Source of the DNA: Trifolium pratense
Taxonomy: Eukaryota > Streptophyta > Magnoliopsida > Fabales > Fabaceae
DNA: 64,000 bases
Direction of reading: 5' to 3'
NCBI RefSeq assembly: GCF_020283565.1
Contig: NC_060064.1
Coordinates: 20,790,337-20,854,336 of the forward strand
Positions 13,012 through 34,262 of the stretch are shown in pieces. Both the position numbers and the translations under genes were made by a program. Numbering within the stretch: position 1 is the first letter of the stretch; each line of letters begins with the position of its first letter. Below the pieces are notes generated by a model. That model saw only the letters and a program-made list of their open reading frames with translations, was not told where the DNA came from and ran no database searches.

Positions 13012-13735
13012 GGCCTTACTCATCCTTACAAAACCGGCTTGTAAGGTGAGGATTGCCTCTAGTATATAAACACTTAGTCAGGCCATATCTCAACCGATGT
13101 GGGACTCTTAACACACCCCCTCACGCCCAGCACTATTGGGCTTGGTGCGTGGATATAAACGGTAGGTGGCCCGATAGCGGAAACCTGATAACAGGTGGCC
13201 CAACGGATCGGGGAGAGGCTCTGATACAGCCTATCCTAGATCCATTTGTTGTTTGTTGTGGAGACCTCCCATATTTGGGTCACCCGTTGTTGTTGATCTC
13301 ACGTTCCAGCTTGTTCAGTTCTGGACGTGAGGGGGTGTGTTAGAAGTCCCACATTGGCTAGAGATATGGCAAAGATAGCCTTTATAAATGTAGTGCAAAC
13401 CTCAACTCTAAAGCTAGCTTTTGTGGTTGAGTATAGGCCTCTAAATTTCTAAGATGGTATCAGAGCCTCTCCCCGATCCGTTGGGCCACCTGTTATCAGG
13501 TTTCCGCTATCGGGCCACCTACCGTTTATATCCACGCACCAAGCCCAATAGTGCTGGGCGTGAGGGGGTGTGTTAAGAGTCCCACATCGGTTGAGATATG
13601 GCCTGACTAAGTGTTTATATACTAGAGGCAATCCTCACCTTACAAGCCGGTTTTGTAAGGTGAGGATTGCCTCTAGTATATAAACACTTAGTCAGGCCAT
13701 ATCTCAACCGATGTGGGACTCTTAACAATTACAAT
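13012..13735. mobile_element. TRIM retroelement, chimeric and folded back, nested in the CACTA element
   Basis: A primer binding site TGGTATCAGAGCC (13453-13465), complementary to initiator tRNA-Met, follows a short LTR (about 13338-13450) that starts TGTTAGAAGTCCCACATTGG. About 100 bp later comes a polypurine tract GTGAGGGGGTG (about 13560-13570). It is followed by a different LTR starting TGTTAAGAGTCCCACATCGG at 13572. Segment 13022-13208 is the near-perfect inverse of 13455-13655, and the second LTR is itself followed by its own inverse (about 13655-13730). There is no coding capacity. TRIMs are mobilised in trans. Confidence 0.85.
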
Positions 13736-15129
13736 TACTAAATCTTGAACAAAATTTTAAAAAATAAAATAAAATTCATATCCCTTCTTAATGTGTTGGG
13801 GCAACTGCATATCATTAAAATTGTAATGGTACCTAGACAAAAAGAATAAAAAACTTAAGCTTAGATCTGTGTCCAAATTTCGTCATGAACTATAGCTTGT
13901 TTTCTCTTGCACCAATTAGATAAACAATAGTATTAATCAATTGATACAGCTTGATACAAAAATTATCTTACTTACTTGGGTCCATGATCAACATGTGTAT
14001 GATGATATAATAGCCGCATTCATAACTACTTGTTGCTTTTGGCTCTAAAATTGAATCTGATCAAATGTGAACGTCTAGTCAGTAAATACTTTTGTCAATG
14101 TGAAACTTCAGTTCCAACAAAGTATATTGATGCAAGTTCCAACAAAGTATATTGATGCAGACTCTTCCAATTCTATATAAATCAGTTCTATAGACATGTG
14201 AAGTTCACTCTTCCAACACTGTTAAGAAAAAGTTCATTAAAAGTGAACTAATTTAAATATAATAGTTATAAAGGTTTACATAGAGACAACAATACTTAGG
14301 AGCGGGGGGAAAATTACCTCATGAACAACTTCCATAGATTGTGACATATTGCACACTATATAGACAACATACCAATCAGCTTTATAAGCAACATTTTGTA
14401 CATCCTAAAATCATGAGATTTTAGTTAGAATACATTTTAATTCCTTTCATAGATTCAGAGCAACATAATACAATAAAACCGCATCCTCACCATAACAGTT
14501 TAGAAGCTAACAAGTTTATTAGCATACCCCAAGCTTCGTTCAGATTTGGCAAATTTTGGGAGCACATCACCTTGACCTCTTGCAAAACCAAACTGATTTG
14601 AGCACAGACCTTCACACCCTCATGTAGCAAAAGTGCAACATTGGTAACAACCTCAACAAATGCAGTTCTGTTCGGTCACAACAACATCAAAAGAGAACGA
14701 GTTAGACAAATCAAACATATTAATCAACTTACTAAGGGTCTATTATATATGTAGCATTGAGAGATATAATTCAAATGCAAAATAACATGACACTAAGAGG
14801 ATTATAGATTAGTAAACAACTGAACAATAAGTTAAACACAAAGTAAACCACTCCATATCTAGTCCCCTTCTAGCTATGTCAGTACAATGAAGAATATTAC
14901 AATCCCCATACTTGAACTTATATACTTTGGCTGTCAGAAGAAACATATTATAATATAAATATAAATGAGAGATATCATGGTGGCATTGGCAGACCTACAA
15001 ACGCAAATAATGGGGGGAAGCTGCTAAAGAATCACACCATCTAACACAGCATGCCCTCCAATAATAACAAGGGGAAAAACAAAGGAAATTTTAGAACAAA
15101 TTACAATTATAATGCAAGATGTCTAGTAA

Positions 15130-15293
15130 AATTACCTGACTCATATGACCATTAATTGGGATGGCTTTCAAACCGAGATACCTAAGAATAAAAGCAAGAA
15201 GCTGAGTTGCATCACATGTCTGAGTGAACACAATTTCAGTCATCTGATGTACTTCCAGCCATTTCAGTAAGAATGTACACAAGGTAGCAATCA
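15130..15293 (-). pseudogene. Captured DEAD-box RNA helicase exon (DDX47/RH10-like)
   Basis: On the minus strand the block first reads YLVYILTEMAGSTS, then after a frame change TEIVFTQTCDATQ, then LGLKAIPINGHMSQ. This corresponds to the start of the second RecA domain of the DDX47/Rrp3/RH10 DEAD-box family. The exon ends in an intact GT donor after MSQ (about 15130-15136), so genomic DNA rather than cDNA was captured. The frameshift and the absence of flanking helicase exons make it non-functional. It lies inside the CACTA element. Confidence 0.72.
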
Positions 15294-16047
15294 TAGAAAA
15301 GAAGCAAGCAGTTGATGAACATAACCATCAAAGGCATAAAATTAAAAGATAATAGTTGTGATTGATAAAATCCAAAATGATTGAAATCTTGTTAGTTTCA
15401 CTCCAAATAGGCGACTTGTAAAACATGTGTAATACAAACATTTTTGAGTGCTCGCTCCTCCACATCTACCACCATAACTCATAATCTTATTTGGTGTTAA
15501 AATAAATAAAATACTTCTACTTTGTTAATTCTATTGTATTTGTTCTATGTAACCATGATTCTATTTGGCGCACAGAGAAAAGGAAGCTAGAATTAGATAA
15601 CCAAAGGGTAAAATTTTAAGTCCTGTTCTGACCTACTTTTAATATGTATTGTACATTATACGCCAAAAATCAAACAAATTCGTTTACTATTCCCCCGTTT
15701 GAACCAAGACATGACATTTCAAAATTTTCCCTTAACATGAGTAGTATGAAACCTTTAAACAACCTAATAGTAAGAAATTCAATGAAAAATTGATGGCCCG
15801 AATAATTGAAATCCAACATTTTTGGACAAGAGAGAACATACCTTATGTTTTAATGGCAAGAAGCTATATTGAATATAAAATTGTGAAAATCTGTGTATAT
15901 ACAGGTAAACACGGCTCCTTCACAAGAAAGATTCATAAACTTCACTGTCAGATAGAACAAATTACTACAACAAGAATAAAAACAAAAACAAATGTCATCT
16001 CAGTAAGAGTTAATACTCATATGAAAGATGAACTATAACAATATAGA

Positions 16048-16053
16048 AAGATA

Positions 16054-16103
<50 letters not shown>

Positions 16104-16121
16104 CAATAATAATAATAATAC
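16048..16121. repeat. AAT trinucleotide microsatellite
   Basis: A near-perfect AAT/ATA run broken by two CAACAA-type interruptions. It lies inside the CACTA element. Such tracts are usually length-polymorphic. Confidence 0.95.
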
Positions 16122-17254
16122 AGTAATAAACAAAAAGAGAAATTGATGGAAACAAAAATTGAAATCGAAAGAAATCAAAACATAAATTGAAATTCAAAAG
16201 TCAGGGTTTGGAGATTACTAGCAAACAGTTTGCAGTGAAGAGAGTTTGAGCGAAAATTCCTGGGTTTCTGAATTTGACCGGTGAAGGCAACGAGAATCAT
16301 GTTTCAATTTGACGAGAATAGGGTTTTGAATTTGCAGTGAAGGGTTTCGATTTTTAGGCAGTGAAGAGTTTGATTTATGGGTTTGCAGTAAAGGGCTTCG
16401 AGTTTGAACGTTGAAGGTGAAGGATTCGAGTTTGAAGATGATGAAGGATTTGTGTTTTACAAAGGGTTTCCAGTGAAGGGGTAAGTTTGGTAAATGATGA
16501 TGAAGAATGAAGTGAGTCTTTTGTTTGATGGGTATATTTGTTTTTGACAATGTTAGTTTTTTTTTTTTTTTTTTAATTGTAAAACAAAAGGTATATATTT
16601 GTTAATTTTTAAAAGATTAAGATTTTTCTTTAAAAAAAAAATTAGAATTTTTTTTATGCTAAGGGGATGAGTTCGATTCTCATATGCCACACATTATATT
16701 ATAATTCAATTTATTATTAAAAATAAAGATACTTCTTAGGTCAGGTGAATGAAGTTTGACTTAATAAAATGCGTTCTTAAGTCAGTTAAGCGCCACCTGA
16801 CTTAACAAAAGATGTTTCTTAAGTCAGTTGACCGACTCTTGACTTAACAAGAAGGTTTTATAAATTAATGAATTTTATTTGAATTTAATATTATTTTTTT
16901 AATCTCTATTACGTCCGTTGACGGCGGAACCGACCTAACAAAGTTTAACTTATTTACGGAGTTGCCACCGCGCATGTTCTTAAGTCAGGTGGCAACAATA
17001 ACCGACCTAAGAAGTTTTCTATAAAGTGTTTTTTCCACTAGTGATTGTGGTCAACCGATGGTCCTTTAAATTGAGGTCTATATTAGGGGTTTCTATTTAT
17101 TCGACCTCTTTATGAATTGTGTACCGGTTAGTATATATTTGTTTATGATTTATGAATGAAATAATTGGATGAATAGTAACCTTAACTAAATTTGAATCAA
17201 TGTTACTATTTTTGTTTTATTTGATCAATTTTTGATAGTGTTAGCATTGTAGCT

Positions 17255-17405
17255 TTTTTTTGTGTTAACCCTCTAGTTTTCAGGAGAAGAGATTTCGATA
17301 ATTCAAAATTTAATTGCGAGATAAATAAAATATGGCCACTTATTGTTTACATCCGAAATCGAACTCAGATTCTCTCAAACATTCGTCATAAAGGGAGCTC
17401 ATTAG
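17255..17405 (-). mobile_element. Diverged SINE copy
   Basis: Read on the minus strand it has the order expected of the SINE family seen better at 55404-55592: a B-box-like GAGTTCGATTTCGG, a middle region, then a tail ending GGGTTAACACAAAAAAA. It is strongly diverged. Confidence 0.5.
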
Positions 17406-17796
17406 CATTGTAGCTAACATACAAAGTGAGCGCAAACAATCAAGCTTTATTGCAAAGGTTGAGTAACAATTGTCATCAAACTTCCAAGATTCTCAGTTTG
17501 GATTTCCTGCAGTTGAAAATACTACGGTAAAGGTGCAGTAATACATTTTGTGAGAGAGGGGATTTTTTTTATAGGAGAGATAAGATATAATTTTAACAAA
17601 AAAATAAAAGGGGTAGTTTTATGTGTAAACTTTGGGAACCGCAGGAAATTTGGACTGCAGTGAATCTCAATCCCAAGATTCTAACCAACACAACTCTTTG
17701 ATACCATGTTAACATGACTACATATTTTCATTTAAATTTTAAGCCAACACAACTCTAATTAATATCCCTTCTATTAACTAAATTTGGGATGTCACA

Positions 17797-17863
17797 TTTT
17801 AGGATTCAAACTTCAATCTCTACCTATATAATGCGATATCAACTGAGCTATACTTACATGTCA
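17797..17863 (-). mobile_element. tRNA-related SINE head fragment
   Basis: The minus strand contains an A-box-like TATAGCTCAGTTGATA and, about 30 bases later, a B-box-like GAAGTTTGAATCCT. This is the layout of a tRNA-derived RNA polymerase III promoter. It does not fold as a tRNA. Confidence 0.45.
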
Positions 17864-18080
17864 TGTCCATAATTTAAACACATGCAAGCATAATAAAAGA
17901 TACTATTTTCATAATAATAATATGATAAGCCAGGTACATAATATTTTGTTGATAAAAATCTACTGTGTTTAATATTCAACATCATAAACCACATCCTTTT
18001 TATTCATTCACATGGTAGGAAAAAACATAAAATTTTGACCTCAAATTAGAGGGTTACTTGGCATTATAGCAAGTATATCT

Positions 18081-23093
<5,013 letters not shown>

Positions 23094-23211
23094 GTTGTTT
23101 TTGCTTCTGCTTTCAGCTGTGTTTTTCTGACAATTAATCAAGCTTATATGCATTACATTTCATTGTAGTTAAGGTATATGCTTTTTGTTTTTGTCTGTGT
23201 ATCATATAGTA

Positions 23212-23545
23212 ATCATCTGGTTCTCAGAAGAAGGGACCTCGGTAATCCAGAGTTCGGCTGCGAAGTAAGTAAAGTCTGGCAAAAAATTGTTCCATCAGGA
23301 ATCAAACTCAGGTTCTCCCAACCAATTTGTCTAAAGATGAGCTTATTAATCATTTGAGTCCAATGTCTCGGTTAAGAGCATTCTTTTAAGTTTTAATCCT
23401 TTGGAAGAAGGGGGGCCTCAAGTCTGGACAAAAATTGTTACATCAGGAATCAAACTCAGGTTCTCCCGAACGATTCAAGAGCATATACCAGGGCCTCCCG
23501 GATGAGCTCATTAACCAGTAATGTCTTGGTTAAGAGCATATTTAC
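23212..23545 (-). mobile_element. Two adjacent SINE copies
   Basis: Two related blocks (about 23212-23370 and 23390-23545) each contain, in inverse orientation, a B-box-like GAGTTTGATTCCTG and upstream A-box-like sequence. The first also has the shared tail region (TTACTTCGCAGCCGAACTC). They match the better copy at 55404-55592. They lie in the intergenic space upstream of the minus-strand GH1 gene. Confidence 0.7.
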
Positions 23546-25230
23546 TTTATTCAAGAGCTTAATTACTTTACGTGTAAGGTATAGTTGATGGTATGTGTTG
23601 GTTTATGACCCAATCATTATCAAAAGACAAAACATTCTCAATAGATTCATAATCTTAAAGTAGATTTAAAGTAGATTGTGACAAGGTTTAAGTTAATTTC
23701 CACACATAAAGAAGAGTTTTGAAGCATCATTAAATTTAATCAAGTATTCCTTTAGAAAGCAAAAGTTTAAGCATAAAGTAATCAAAGGAAAATTTATTTA
23801 GCATTTGTGTGTTTTCAATCCCTTTTTATGACCAAAATTGAACCATGATAAACATATACGGTGGTTCGTTGAGGCGGTTCTAGTGGAAATGAAGGGCCGG
23901 ATCAAGGATCAAACGGCGCAAATCAGGGACAAAATGACCATAGACGTTTGGCCAGCTCATTTGGTTTGAACCTTGTGCTCAACAAAATTTGATTTATTTT
24001 TACAAGCATTAATGTGTTAATTTTTTACATCCTGGAATTTTCAACAGGTACTAGATTCCTTGCATGATGACTATAAAATTTTCCAATTCATATACATGAA
24101 AATGGTAAGACAATTTTCCATCTTTTCAAAATGATCTTCACAATATTTATCTATTTGTATGAGTATGAAAGTAAGTCTTTGAGTTTTGTAGGCCACAAAA
24201 CACTTAGTAATTCTATCATTGAAAGATTGGTCTAGAGTGAGAAGTACTTGCAAAAATACATTGGGACCATATATAGATAATGCACTAAGTTAACTGTATT
24301 AAGTGTTATATGTGTTGTGGTTGATTGTCGACATCGTTGAGTTTTTAAAATAAAGGAGACTAACAAATTAGTTATTAGAAAAGTCTCACATCGTTTAGAG
24401 TGATGAAGTAAGGAGGAAACCAAAACTATATACTGGACCTAAATTCTTTGTTTTTAGATGCATCAGTCAATAATATTTTAAGCTTATATCTGATTTTTTG
24501 TTTTTCTCTTGTACTCTTTTATTAAAGTGTTGTACTCTTTTATTAAAGTGTTGTGAGATGAGGTTAAATATTTGCTTTGGAGAGTGTGGGTGTACTCTTT
24601 TATTAATTTTGGTAAGTAATTATTGCCATAAAATCCAAATCGGTTAGTACTCAACCCATGTTCTCTGTCCTTCAACCTATATGGGGAAGGATTTTTCTTT
24701 TTTTTTTTTGCTTCTTTCTCGCAAGGAATTGGAAATTGTAATATCCATAGAATATGATGGTGATCAAATAGAAAGCAAAACAATGTTATTCCATGATCGA
24801 ATAGAAAGACATTCTTCTCATTTTGTTTGTCACGTAAAGCAAACTGAAGCTTACAATATTAAAAAATAGAGAAAAAAAACATATAATTGTCAAATAGAAA
24901 CACATATAATTGTCAAGTCACAATAATTGATATATAAACTGAAGCTTTTATTGTTAAAAAAAAAAAATACTGAAGCTTACAATGTCGAGAAAGCAAGAGA
25001 GAGAGAGAGTGTTTCGAAAAATATCAAAATGAACAAAAAGGAAATAAATCATATGTATTAAATCGCAAAAATTAATAGATGAATGAATAAATATAAGCCT
25101 TTGGATTAAAACAAATGAAGGGACAAGATTTGGTGTTAAAGTTTGTTTTGACACTCAGTGTCAAGTGATCCTATCTCATCTTAAAGAGCTATTAGAGACA
25201 TTTATTAAATAGACTCCTTAAAATAAAGTA
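23546..25230. other. Intergenic DNA between the divergent GH1 genes
   Basis: No supported gene. A short tandem repeat GTACTCTTTTATTAAAGTGTT occurs twice at about 24512-24553, with a third partial copy near 24592. A segment near 24088-24300 resembles GH1 exons 11-12 and their intron (compare 31775-32050), with broken frames, so it may be a small GH1 relic. Confidence 0.4.
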
Positions 25231-26306
25231 GGCTTAATTGCATATTTGGTCTCTTATCTTTATTTTAGGTTTTAAGTTGGTCCCTTATCTTTTAAAAGTT
25301 TCAAATTGATTCCTTATCTTTTCTTCCGTTTACTAAGTTAGTCCCTTTCGTCAATTTTTTGACCAATGTCGTTAGATTTCGACACATGGCAAACGGAAAA
25401 CACACGTGGACAACCACATCGGATGACTTACCTAATCATGTGCCACATCAATTTCTTTTAATTTCACATCCAAAATTTCATCATTTTCATCAAAAATTCA
25501 CAAACCTTCATAAAGCTTCAATTCCTTTCATCCAAAAGCTTCAAAAATTCATAAAACTCCAAAAGCTTCAGTAGCTGAAATCCATTGAAAAAAGCAAGGA
25601 AATCCATCAAGAAACACCTAGTTCGAAGTTCATAGTGCTTAAGAAAATGCTTGAATCGGTTAGAACGTTTCATAGCTCAAATCAGGTAGGTTTCACTTGA
25701 TTCATGATCTAAATGATGTTTTAAAGTTTTTCCACTGATTAATTTTGCTTGGTTATGGTTGAATCGTGTTTTGCGATTTTTTATGTTCTTGAAACTTTTT
25801 CTTCGAAATTTAAAATCTAAGCTTCCACTAAGAAATCTAAGTTCGGATTCATAATCAGTGCGAAATTTCAAGTGAAATGACATATTCATTTGTCAATTTT
25901 AAGGTCCGAAAGTGACTCCGGTGGTGTCGCCACTGCGCCGGAATCACCTCCGGCCAAACCAGTTTTTTTCCGACAGCAGGAGGAGAAAGAAGAGCTGAGG
26001 TGGTCTGCTCAGCGCACCGCGCACCCCAGGCCTTCTCCACACGCCGCCCTCTTTATTTTAATTTTAAAATTAAAAGAAATTGATGTGACACATGACTAGA
26101 TAAGTCGTCCTATGTGGCTGTCCACGTGTGTTTTCCGTTTGTCATGTGTCGAAATCTAACAGTGTTAGTCAAAAAATTGATGAATGGGATTAACTTAGTA
26201 AACGGAAGAAAATATAAGGGACCAATTTAAAACTTTAAAAAAAATAAGAGACTAACTTAAAACCTAAAATAAAGATAAATGACCAAATATACAATTAAAG
26301 TCAATA
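25231..26306. mobile_element. Long-TIR element with a captured GC-rich segment (Mutator-like/Pack-type)
   Basis: Inverted arms of about 220 bp: the left begins GGCTTAATTGCATATTTGGT and the right ends ACCAAATATACAATTAAAGT. They correspond all the way to the internal CACGTGTGTTTTCCGTTTG block. Between them lie about 600 bp unlike either arm. That interior includes a GC-rich segment (25905-26045) preceded by AG and an upstream GTAGGT, that is, an exon-intron-exon look. I see no transposase. No clear target duplication was found, so the superfamily is inferred from the long arms. Confidence 0.7.
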
Positions 26307-26584
26307 AAATACTATCAATATTTCATAATGTTCTCATCTGGACTAAAGTTCATATCATCACTCGAGGGATCAATATACATTGAGGTCCAATGTGACTTAT
26401 TCCGTAACAACTCCAATTAAGATTAGCATCATTCAAGCAGGAATAATAAATGGGAATAAGAGCAAGATGGGTCTTAGCCATGGCGCAACAAAGAACAACA
26501 CAAAGACGAATATACAAAGCCAAGTCATCAATCTCATTACATAATGAAGAATATTAAGGACTATGATCTGGTAGACAAGGCAAT

Positions 26585-27246
26585 TGAAGCTATTAATACA
26601 TCTCAAAAAAACGTGATTTTATTGTGATGCCTCCCATGGCTGGTTGGGTGAAACTAAATTCATATGGTTCTTGTTAATGTTTGGGAGGATTTACAAAGCA
26701 CATTGGGTATGGCACAATTTATTTAGTCCTGGAGTTTTGGAAGACCTTAGACAGGCTAGAAGGTTGAATTTTAACAAGGTAGAATTGTGTGTTCATTCTA
26801 TCGTTGTTGTAAAGCATATCACCTCTAAAGAGAAGAGTAGTCATGCCGGAAGATCTCTTGTTGAGCATATTAGAACTTAGAAGGCTTATGAATCTAGAGT
26901 GGGAAGTTGTGGTTCGTCACTCTTATCATGAACCTAACTATTGTGCAGATGTATTGGCAAATCATGGGTGTTTAATGGAGTATCAGCATGGGATGATTTT
27001 TTTGAATCATGCCCAATGAATTTTAGTCTTTTTTATTTTGTTTATAACCCTCTGGTTCCTAGGAAAAATAGTCCTAATAGTCCAGAGTTCGGTCGCAAAG
27101 TAAGTAAAGTCTGGCCAAGAAATTGTTCCTCCCGGATTCTCCCAAAATCCATGCTTTTTTGATGTAATGAGAATTTTCACCCCTCATTCTCTTTGTAGTT
27201 TGTCTTTTCCCTTGGGTTTAGGCCCCTATGTTATCAAAAAAAAAAC
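26585..27246 (+). mobile_element. Degenerate LINE 3' end with RNase H domain, with a SINE inserted
   Basis: Plus-strand frames carry GWVKLNSYG at the start and EVVVRHSYHEPNYCADVLAN at about 26900-26960, the ends of a plant RVT_3-type RNase H domain. Stops and frame changes interrupt it. The 3' end runs into an A-tract at 27234-27246. A SINE-related block (about 27040-27150, CCAGAGTTCGGTCGCAAAGT) interrupts the end. Confidence 0.7.
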
Positions 27247-27585
27247 CTAGTGTTAACAAGTGTATATCAATTAGAAAATGACCTGAAAGATACGTTTATA
27301 ATAAGTTAATAGAATAAAAGTCAAATGTAGTGAACATTGAACACTTTTGGTTAATCAACACGTAGTAATACACGTTACATGTTTATTTAGTAGTGTTTGT
27401 AGTGGAATCATGACATGTATATACCCCCAAAGCAGATCTGAAGAAAATAAATTAATTAAGTAGTAGTTCATCTCATATTAAAATTAGATTCACACACAAA
27501 ACAAAATCGTAGACGTTAACTACAAAGAAATGCAATAAATATAAGTTTGATTAATTAATATTCTGAAAAAATCAGCAGAGACAAT

Positions 27586-32527
<4,942 letters not shown>

Positions 32528-34262
32528 TCTCTAGTTTGGGTTCAGATTTTGCTACTTTGTGCTACCACGTGAATGAATAAAATTAGGAAAGAAACATAGT
32601 TGATTTTTATAACAATGTGACATTATGTATCTGTACTATTATATGATGAAGATAGTAGATTAGATTTTATTTTTTTTCTGATAAAAATTTAAAATGTGAG
32701 GATGATGTCTCAGTTTAAGGTAGGAAAGATCTTAGAACGCATACATTTATAAAAGTATTTATATTTTCCTTCTTTCAGAAATACTAACGGAGACTCAAAC
32801 CCAAGATCTCTCATTTTACCATTAGATAAATAGTATAGTAAATTTATTCTTGCATGTGTTGAAATTCCTATATATACTAATAATGTGTGACAAAATGATT
32901 TTTTTTGTCACATTCTAACTGTGCATATATAATATAACCATAAGTTCATAAGAATTTGATTCTTAATGCTTTCACCTTGATGTGGTCATTCAAGTTGTTG
33001 ACTTGAATCCCTCAACAATATGAAATCAAGATATGACATGCTACTTAATCTTTGTTGCCAATTTAACATTTGAAGAATATTCATTCCCCTGACCGATTAT
33101 CCCAAAAACTTAAGTTGTTCGGATAGGGACACATCAATGATTTTATATTATTTCTAACACCAAATACTACCCACATGGCATGCTATTGATCAATCCATAA
33201 GATCAATAATACATTACCGTAATCATGAATAGTTCACAACAAAGAATATCAAGGCATAAGTTTGATGCAGACATTAAAGTTGTAAATTCAAGCTATAATC
33301 CAACAGATCATCACAACAAACAATCTTTTAAGTGCAAGTCAAAAAAAAAAAAAAAAATCTTTTAAGTGCCAGCTTGGCCTCCAACATTATATCACCAAAA
33401 CAAATCCTTTTTTTTATTCATTAATTAGATATTAGGGTGTTATGATATTAATTCTATCTAGGGTCGTCCCAAACAGTTTAAAGACCTATTCAAATATAAA
33501 AAATGAACCTTAATATATAAATAATAGTAAAAAAAAAAACTCGAGAGTTATCTTTTATTTAAATTGTAAATAACAATACTAACTTGTAAATAATATCAAT
33601 AGAATAAAAGAGTCGTATATTCCAATATAAGAAATGTTTTTTTTTTTTAAGCAAAAAATGTTAAGTATAAATTAATTTGCAAATTTGACGCAAGGATTAA
33701 AATGGCTTAATGGTGGGTGTGTAAATGGTTCTACGTTTTTTACAGCATCAACGTTTCTACTTGTAATGGGATTCCTATATTTTTCGGAAAAAAATTATTG
33801 GTATTAATTTAATTTAATGACTAAAATTAAAATTATCTGAAAAATGAGAATGTTGGGAATGGAAACAAGCACATTGTGCACAAACATCATATTCAACCAC
33901 ATGGTCGTTGATAAAAATTTGATATTTAAGTGCTTAGAGAAGAAAAGTTATGAAAAACTACTAACCAAGTAAAAGGATAAATAAACGATTGGATTCAAGT
34001 GCTTACATATATGAGTTGAAAAGAAAGTAGCAAATAAAAGGGGAAAGGCATATATGAAAAGGTGGTGTAGTAGAAAACGCCACATTCCACAAGGAAATGG
34101 TAAGATCAAATGTAGAATCACCATAAGAGTAAGAGCCTCTTGAGAATATTCAAGTTTGGTTCGAAGTTAGGTTTCTAACCATCATGTAGGATTGGTCCTC
34201 ATCAATGGCCATTCACATTAGGTCTATCAAATTTTTCGGTTGATTTTACTATAGACTTTTAA
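32528..34262. other. Intergenic DNA; left part of the F-box duplication unit
   Basis: No gene. From about 32930 the sequence has a diverged copy at about 39470 onward (shared CTTTCACCTTGATGTGG and GGCATAAGTTTGATGCAG). The match continues through 33980-34160 versus 39870-40050. It marks the outer part of the unit duplicated with F-box copy A. Confidence 0.6.

Larger units (their letters stand above)
12433..17046. mobile_element. Non-autonomous CACTA (En/Spm-type) transposon with target duplication
   Basis: The element runs 12436-17043 and is flanked by ATT on both sides (12433-12435 and 17044-17046), the 3-bp duplication expected of CACTA elements. The left end is CACTGGTGGAAAAAACACTT and the right end is the inverse of CACTAGTGGAAAAAACACTT. 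Both ends carry many subterminal repeats of the type CTTAAGTCGGTT or ACCGACTTAAG (about 12450-12720 and 16730-17010). No transposase frame is visible, so it is non-autonomous. The interior contains a nested TRIM fold-back (13012-13735), a helicase gene fragment (15130-15293) and an AAT microsatellite. Confidence 0.92.

Noticed and set aside
13053..13631. Two open frames encoding the same peptide on opposite strands
   Set aside because: They are the two arms of the inverted TRIM segment; the frames follow from the repeat and cover LTR, polypurine tract and primer binding site.
16218..16550. 110-residue minus-strand frame inside the CACTA element
   Set aside because: It has repeated GTGAAGGGTTT-like motifs and biased Ser/Pro/Lys/His composition, with no recognised domain; it could be a captured 5' end but I cannot support a gene.
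25231..25250. Clear 9-bp target duplication for the long-TIR element
   Set aside because: The flanks (ATAAAGTA at left and AATAAAATACT at right) are similar AT-rich sequence but not identical, so I do not claim it.
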